From an uncultured Clostridium sp. (GTDB taxonomy: Bacteria; Bacillota; Clostridia; Clostridiales; Clostridiaceae): 9,076 nucleotides of DNA. Every line of letters starts with the position of its first letter. The stretch's first letter is position 1. Both the position numbers and the translations under genes were made by a program. Below, piece by piece: positions 5,930-9,076 of this stretch. The stretch lies in assembly GCA_946575275.1 (NCBI GenBank), contig CAMNZV010000048.1, positions 1-9,076 on the forward strand, in the 5' to 3' direction. The notes under the pieces are model-generated. The model ran no database searches. It was not told the origin of the DNA and worked only from the letters and a program-made list of their open reading frames with translations.

Positions 5930-6526
5930 CCTTATTATAAGCATCAAGGTTGGTTATCTGGCCGTATTACAACAGATAATAATTTCACATTTTATGAAGA
6001 GCCAAAATTAGATGAAAATGCACCAAGAGTTCCAGAAGGAGATTTTGTTTTTCTTGCAAATGCTCCTATGTACTATGTTTCAGTAGACACCTATGGAAAA
6101 CTTGGTTGGAAAAGTAACACTCTAACTTATAAAGATACTAATGCCCATGTGCTAGAGATATTAACAGGAAAGACAAGCAATGCTTACAAGGCATTTCTTA
6201 GAAACTTAGGCATCTCCTATATCATTGCCGGTGAGGATACTCTTGATATAGCCCTAGCCATGGAAAAAATTAATAATCTTTTCGGTATTCAAACTTTAAT
6301 GCTAGGTGGTGGTGGTGTTTTAAACTGGTCCTTTATTCAAGCAGGTATGTGCGACGAATTAAGTGTTGTTATTGCCGCTGCAGCTGATGGCTCTTCAAAT
6401 ACACCAACACTCTTTGAAACAAGAGGTGGTTTATCAATGGATATTCCTGTTGGTTTTAAGCTTAAAAAGGCTGATGTTAAAGATGGAGATAGTCTATGGC
6501 TTCGATATATAGTTAAGAATATTTAA
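5930..6526 (+). pseudogene. Dihydrofolate reductase/RibD-C-like protein, N-terminally truncated and interrupted
   Basis: This stretch is open in the same frame as the flavodoxin gene and is separated from it only by the TAA at 5927-5929. It encodes most of a RibD C-terminal (dihydrofolate-reductase-like) domain: HQGWLSGRITTDNNF, then GKLGWKSN, YIIAGED, and the family's glycine-rich signature LMLGGGGVLNWSFIQAGMCDELSVV. It ends at a natural-looking C-terminus (LWLRYIVKN). Family similarity seems to begin already at 5867, inside the flavodoxin frame, so the TAA looks like a nonsense change (for example AAA to TAA) in an in-frame fusion. The usual first 20-25 residues, with the SxDG nucleotide-binding start, are missing. 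The longest ATG-started frame is 6068-6526 (152 aa), which has no ribosome binding site and would lack a strand of the fold. Enzymes of this domain are NADPH reductases; this copy is probably inactive. Confidence 0.7.
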
Positions 6527-6554
6527 TATTTATAGAGAAAGGAATATTTATTAT

Positions 6555-6946
6555 ATGAATACACAAAATTTTAACAGTATTTTCCCAAGAGGAGATAAAA
6601 ATGAAGCATTTGCTAAGTATTTCATTGGTCAAAGATATCTACAAAGGGAGTTGCAATAGGAAATGTGACTTTTGAACCTGGATGCCGTAATAACTGGCAT
6701 ATACATCATAAAGGAGGACAAATACTCCTTTGTACTGCTGGTGAAGGTTTTTATCAAGAATGGGGAAAACCTGTACAAAAACTTCATCCAGGAGATGTGG
6801 TAAATATATCACCTGAAGTTAAACACTGGCATGGTGCAACTCCTAACAGTTGGTTTGCACATATTGCTATTGAAGTTCCTGCAGAAGGTTCTTCAAATGA
6901 ATGGCTTGAGGAAGTATCTGATGAAGAATATATGAAATTAAAATAA
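6555..6946 (+). pseudogene. Cupin-domain protein broken by a frameshift
   Basis: The gene appears to start at the ATG at 6555, with AAAGGA (6538-6543) 11 nt upstream. It reads 34 codons (MNTQNFNSIFPRGDKNEAFAKYFIGQ and so on) to a TAG at 6657-6659. The rest continues in another frame: STKGVAIGNVTFEPGC and the cupin core, up to 6946. From memory the intact family has a few more residues between FIGQ and the VAIGNVTFEPG strand, so a short deletion near 6630-6640 probably caused the shift. The core has cupin motif 1 (NNWHIHHKGGQILLCTAGEG, with HxH and a Q in place of the usual E) and motif 2 (PGDVVNISPEVKHWHGA). These supply metal-binding histidines. A GTG at 6665 could restart translation to give 93 aa, but has no clear ribosome binding site. 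Related cupins sit beside or are fused to carboxymuconolactone-decarboxylase-like proteins, as here. Confidence 0.72.
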
Positions 6947-6947
6947 G

Positions 6948-7136
6948 AAGGTTTCAGCATTAATGTCCAGTGGTATTCTAGATAATTCCTTAAAAGGACA
7001 TCTCCAAAGAGCAAAAGATAATGGCATTACTAAGGATGAAATAGTTGAGATTCTTACTCAACTTGCCTTTTATGCTGGTTGGCCAAAGGCTTGGGCTGCC
7101 TTTTATATGGCAAAGGACATTTGGGAAATGTCATAA
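6948..7136 (+). pseudogene. Carboxymuconolactone decarboxylase-like (CMD) family remnant, C-terminal half
   Basis: Immediately after the cupin stop, in a different frame, the sequence reads KVSALMSSGILDNSLKGHLQ, then a helix with AKDNGITKDEIVEIL, then AFYAGWPKAWAAFYMAKDIW, and stops at 7134-7136. The GITKDEIVEIL...FYAGWPKAW segment is characteristic of the C-terminal helices of CMD/AhpD-like proteins. Normally about 45-50 residues precede it; these are gone, and the cupin stop abuts the fragment. An ATG at 6963 would give 57 residues, with AGAAGG about 12 nt upstream, so a short product is conceivable but would lack half the helical fold. In B. subtilis the AdhR regulon includes a CMD-family gene (yraC), as I recall, which fits the AdhR-like regulator nearby. 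Confidence 0.7.
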
Positions 7137-7141
7137 ATATT

Positions 7142-7284
7142 ATGACAGCTGATGGTGTATCCCCAAGCCAAGCATCAATTGAAATGATATTACAGGTTGA
7201 CTTCTTGAGGAAGTTGGAAAGGTAATTTGTGATGGTGGTGCAACAGCTTCATATTATTATGGAGATCTAAAACCTGAAAAATAA
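7142..7284 (+). pseudogene. Unrecognised frameshifted gene remnant
   Basis: Two short open pieces in different frames look like one broken coding region. An ATG at 7142 opens 27 codons (MTADGVSPSQASIEMILQ and so on) to a TAA at 7223. From 7201 a second frame reads LLEEVGKVICDGGATASYYY, then GDLKPEK, and stops at 7282-7284. Joined near 7195-7200 they would form a plausible C-terminal segment of about 45 residues. I do not recognise the family. The piece lies directly after the CMD remnant, and its stop codon is inside the left arm of the terminator hairpin, which suggests it was once the last gene of the operon. Codon use is like that of the neighbours. Confidence 0.4.
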
Positions 7285-7334
7285 AATTAGCCTTAAGATG
7301 CTACAATAAGCATTTTAAGGCTAATTTTATTTTT
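7277..7334. terminator. Strong bidirectional rho-independent terminator
   Basis: Arms of 26 nt (7277-7302 and 7309-7334) pair with a single G-U/mismatch and a 6-nt loop (ACAATA). The inner 20 bp form the stem from AAAATTAGCC to GGCTAATTTT, and the A-tract/T-tract flanks (TTTTATTTTT) are symmetrical. It would therefore terminate transcription in either direction. It ends the decayed plus-strand gene group, and the stop codon of the last remnant lies in the left arm. Confidence 0.88.
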
Positions 7335-7407
7335 AAATAATAGTAAATTAAGTATTAAACCCATTGAAATAATATTATAAAAAAATTATCATAAAAGGAG
7401 ATTATAA

Positions 7408-8274
7408 ATGAATTATAAAAAAACATTAAGAATGATTTTTCCAGAGTGGCAGGGTGGATTAAATCCTAATTATGTCTTTGGTTCATATGTTTTATCTCAT
7501 ATTGCTCCAAAATCAGAAAATAGTGAAACCGTAGAAATTCCTGTGAATAAAAACTATGAAGAGCCATTAAAAATAGAGAATGGCTATTATGCTGGAAAGG
7601 TATTATTAGAACAGCAACTTGCTGCAAAAAAGATTTTGACTAAAAAAAATCCAACACATGTAGTTACTTTTGGTGGGGATTGTTCAGTATCTCAGGCCTC
7701 CTTTGATTATCTACATGGAAAATATCCTGAAAACTTAGGTATCTTATGGATAGATGCTCATCCAGATATTTCTACTCCAAATGACTATTCCCATGAACAT
7801 GCAATGGTTCTTGGAAATCTATTAGGTGATGGTGCACCAGAACTTAGTAGTATTGTTGAAAACCCATTTAAAGCTTCCCATATTATTTATGCAGGATTAA
7901 AGGCTAATGAAATGTTAGATTATGAAAAAGAATATATAGAAAAAACTAAGCTTTCCTATGTTAAGCCTGAAGATTTAATGAATAATAGCAATGCCTTAAT
8001 AGATTGGATATGTAATAATGAAATTAAATATCTAGCAATTCATTTTGATATGGATGTTTTAACTTCTACAGATTTTCGCTCCCTTTTATATAATGAACCT
8101 GGAATTGATCCTGTGGATTATGCAACTGGAATAATGACGCTAAATCAAGTGGTTCGAATAATTAACGATGTGGAACAGCAAGCTGAGGTTGTTGGACTAA
8201 CAATATCAGAATATATTCCTTGGGATTTAATAAATCTTAAAAAGGCATTGGGGAAAATTAAAATTCTAAGTTAA
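7408..8274 (+). CDS. Arginase/agmatinase-family (ureohydrolase) protein with a Cys in place of a metal-ligand His
   Basis: A 288-residue ureohydrolase-fold protein of usual length. Members hydrolyse guanidino compounds (arginine, agmatine, formiminoglutamate, guanidinobutyrate and others) with a two-manganese centre. Visible motifs are VVTFGGDCSVS at 85-95, WIDAHPDIST at 114-123, H131 in HEHAMV, HFDMDVL at 212-218, and E268 in TISEYIP. These supply ligands D116, H118, D120, D214 and D216. The first ligand, His in GGDHS, is C92 here, and the usual DP after the DxD motif is absent. One metal site is thus altered, and neither the substrate nor arginase activity should be assumed. The start is secure: AAAAGGAG (7393-7400) lies 7 nt before the ATG. 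The gene is preceded by a strong terminator, so it is its own unit. I see no convincing promoter in 7335-7392. Its end overlaps the convergent MATE gene by 9 bp. Confidence 0.85.
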   Translation: MNYKKTLRMIFPEWQGGLNPNYVFGSYVLSHIAPKSENSETVEIPVNKNYEEPLKIENGYYAGKVLLEQQLAAKKILTKKNPTHVVTFGGDCSVSQASFDYLHGKYPENLGILWIDAHPDISTPNDYSHEHAMVLGNLLGDGAPELSSIVENPFKASHIIYAGLKANEMLDYEKEYIEKTKLSYVKPEDLMNNSNALIDWICNNEIKYLAIHFDMDVLTSTDFRSLLYNEPGIDPVDYATGIMTLNQVVRIINDVEQQAEVVGLTISEYIPWDLINLKKALGKIKILS

Positions 8275-9076
8275 AGCTTTTTTCATAAGGTATATTACAA
8301 CTGCCGTTACTATTAGCTCAGTAAAGACAAAAGCAAACCAAACTCCTACCATACCCAAAGCTCCACTCATTACAATTACCATTGGGACTATTATAATTAA
8401 TCCCCTTAAAATTGTAATTGAAAATGCATACTTTGCCTTTTCAATTGAGCTGAAAAAAATTGCAGTTACAATATTAATACCAACAAATAAAAATCCAATA
8501 AAGTATATTTTTAGTCCCATATCTGCAATTTTTGCAATATGGGAATTATTTTCGCTATTGAATATTCCTATTATTTCCTTTGAATATACTCTTACACAAA
8601 TATATAGTAATCCCCCTATAATTATTGAAGTAACAATAGCATAATGATATACCCTTTTAACTATATCTTTTTTTAATAGACCATAATATTTGCTTGTTAG
8701 TGGCTGTATCCCCTGAGCTAACCCAGTAAGTATTGCAATACCAACAAGTGCCAAGTTTGCTACTATACCATATGCTGCAACCCCTATGTTACCTTCTATT
8801 CTTAAAATAACTAAATTAAAGGTTATTAAAACAACTGCCGATGAAATTTCAATAATAAAGGATGATAAACCTAATTTAAATATATCTAAAATTCTTTTGA
8901 TTTTTAATTTAATTTTTATAAATTTTAATGTATTTTTATCACTAGTTAAATGATACAATAAAATACATATACTAACAATAGGAGCAACTCCTGTTGCCAA
9001 TGCTGCTCCAAACATACCCATATTAAATGGAAATACAAATATATAATCTAAAATAATATTTGAAAAGCTACCTACT
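8266..9076 (-). CDS. MATE-family multidrug efflux transporter (C-terminal part; continues past the window edge)
   Basis: The reading frame is open from the right edge of the window to the stop at 8266-8268, so this is the C-terminal roughly 270 residues of a protein that normally has about 440-460. A Met at 9021 is internal: the codons above it (VGSFSNIILDYIFVFPFNMGMFGAALAT) continue the classical MATE pattern of a small asparagine-rich helix followed by N-x-G-x-x-G-A-A-x-A-T. Then come about six more membrane helices, with GLAQGIQPLTSKYYG typical of the second half of the fold (MepA-like). MATE proteins export cationic drugs or metabolites by Na+ or H+ antiport across the cytoplasmic membrane. 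The substrate is not predictable. The end overlaps the arginase-family gene convergently by 9 bp, with no terminator visible. Confidence 0.9.
   Translation of the reverse strand, partial: VGSFSNIILDYIFVFPFNMGMFGAALATGVAPIVSICILLYHLTSDKNTLKFIKIKLKIKRILDIFKLGLSSFIIEISSAVVLITFNLVILRIEGNIGVAAYGIVANLALVGIAILTGLAQGIQPLTSKYYGLLKKDIVKRVYHYAIVTSIIIGGLLYICVRVYSKEIIGIFNSENNSHIAKIADMGLKIYFIGFLFVGINIVTAIFFSSIEKAKYAFSITILRGLIIIVPMVIVMSGALGMVGVWFAFVFTELIVTAVVIYLMKKALT

Noticed and set aside
6784..7014. Open frame of 76 codons on the minus strand across the cupin/CMD boundary
   Set aside because: It is antisense to recognisable cupin and CMD sequence, with no promoter or ribosome binding site.
7364..7392. 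TTGAAA-17-TATCAT as the promoter of the arginase-family gene
   Set aside because: The boxes look acceptable, but the start would fall inside the ribosome binding site at 7393-7400, so it would not give a translatable leader.
1..9076. CRISPR array, tRNA/rRNA genes, insertion sequences or phage attachment sites
   Set aside because: No regularly spaced repeats, no cloverleaf or rRNA-like stretch, no transposase or integrase domain, and no terminal inverted repeats with target duplications were seen on either strand.

Overview
The window looks like chromosomal DNA of a low-GC anaerobic Firmicute, most likely Clostridium or a close relative. The base composition is strongly AT-rich, the ribosome binding sites are strong AAGGAGG types, and the butanol-dehydrogenase-like alcohol dehydrogenase closely resembles solventogenic clostridial BdhA/BdhB as I remember them. 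It is an accessory region of small regulator-plus-effector units on both strands. I see no rRNA, tRNA, CRISPR array or recognisable insertion sequence.

Left part, minus strand (about 50-2565): a GNAT acetyltransferase, then a BlaI-type repressor and a BlaR1/MecR1-type M56 membrane protease (stop and start 2 bp apart), then a doubtful 67-codon ORF. The promoter before the repressor is embedded in two near-identical 19-bp palindromes. The M56 protein ends in a DUF4825-like domain instead of a penicillin-binding sensor, and no beta-lactamase is present, so the inducing signal is unknown.

Middle (2712-4443, plus): a MerR/AdhR-like regulator with a cysteine at position 52 sits behind a textbook MerR promoter (19-bp spacer with a dyad inside it). 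It overlaps an iron-dependent alcohol dehydrogenase. Together they look like an aldehyde/electrophile-responsive unit. A convergent LysR regulator (4438-5334, minus) overlaps the dehydrogenase end by 6 bp. It diverges from a flavodoxin-like gene across a 25-bp palindrome that covers the LysR start site and lies about 65 bp upstream of a candidate flavodoxin start site.

Decayed stretch (about 5867-7284, plus): the flavodoxin gene runs in frame into a dihydrofolate-reductase/RibD-like gene that has lost its N-terminus and carries a TAA. Then come a cupin gene with a frameshift, a carboxymuconolactone-decarboxylase-like gene reduced to its C-terminal part, and a frameshifted remnant I do not recognise. 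A long bidirectional hairpin terminator closes the stretch. These look like the ruins of a redox/electrophile-detoxification operon, although sequencing or assembly errors cannot be excluded from the sequence alone.

Right end: an intact arginase-family protein (7408-8274, plus) whose first metal-ligand histidine is replaced by cysteine, and the convergent C-terminal part of a MATE efflux pump (from 8266 off the right edge, minus). I find no convincing wholly new system. The most interesting items are the flavodoxin-RibD junction and surrounding decay, the Cys-variant arginase homologue, the DUF4825-tailed BlaR1, and the three well-resolved regulatory regions.
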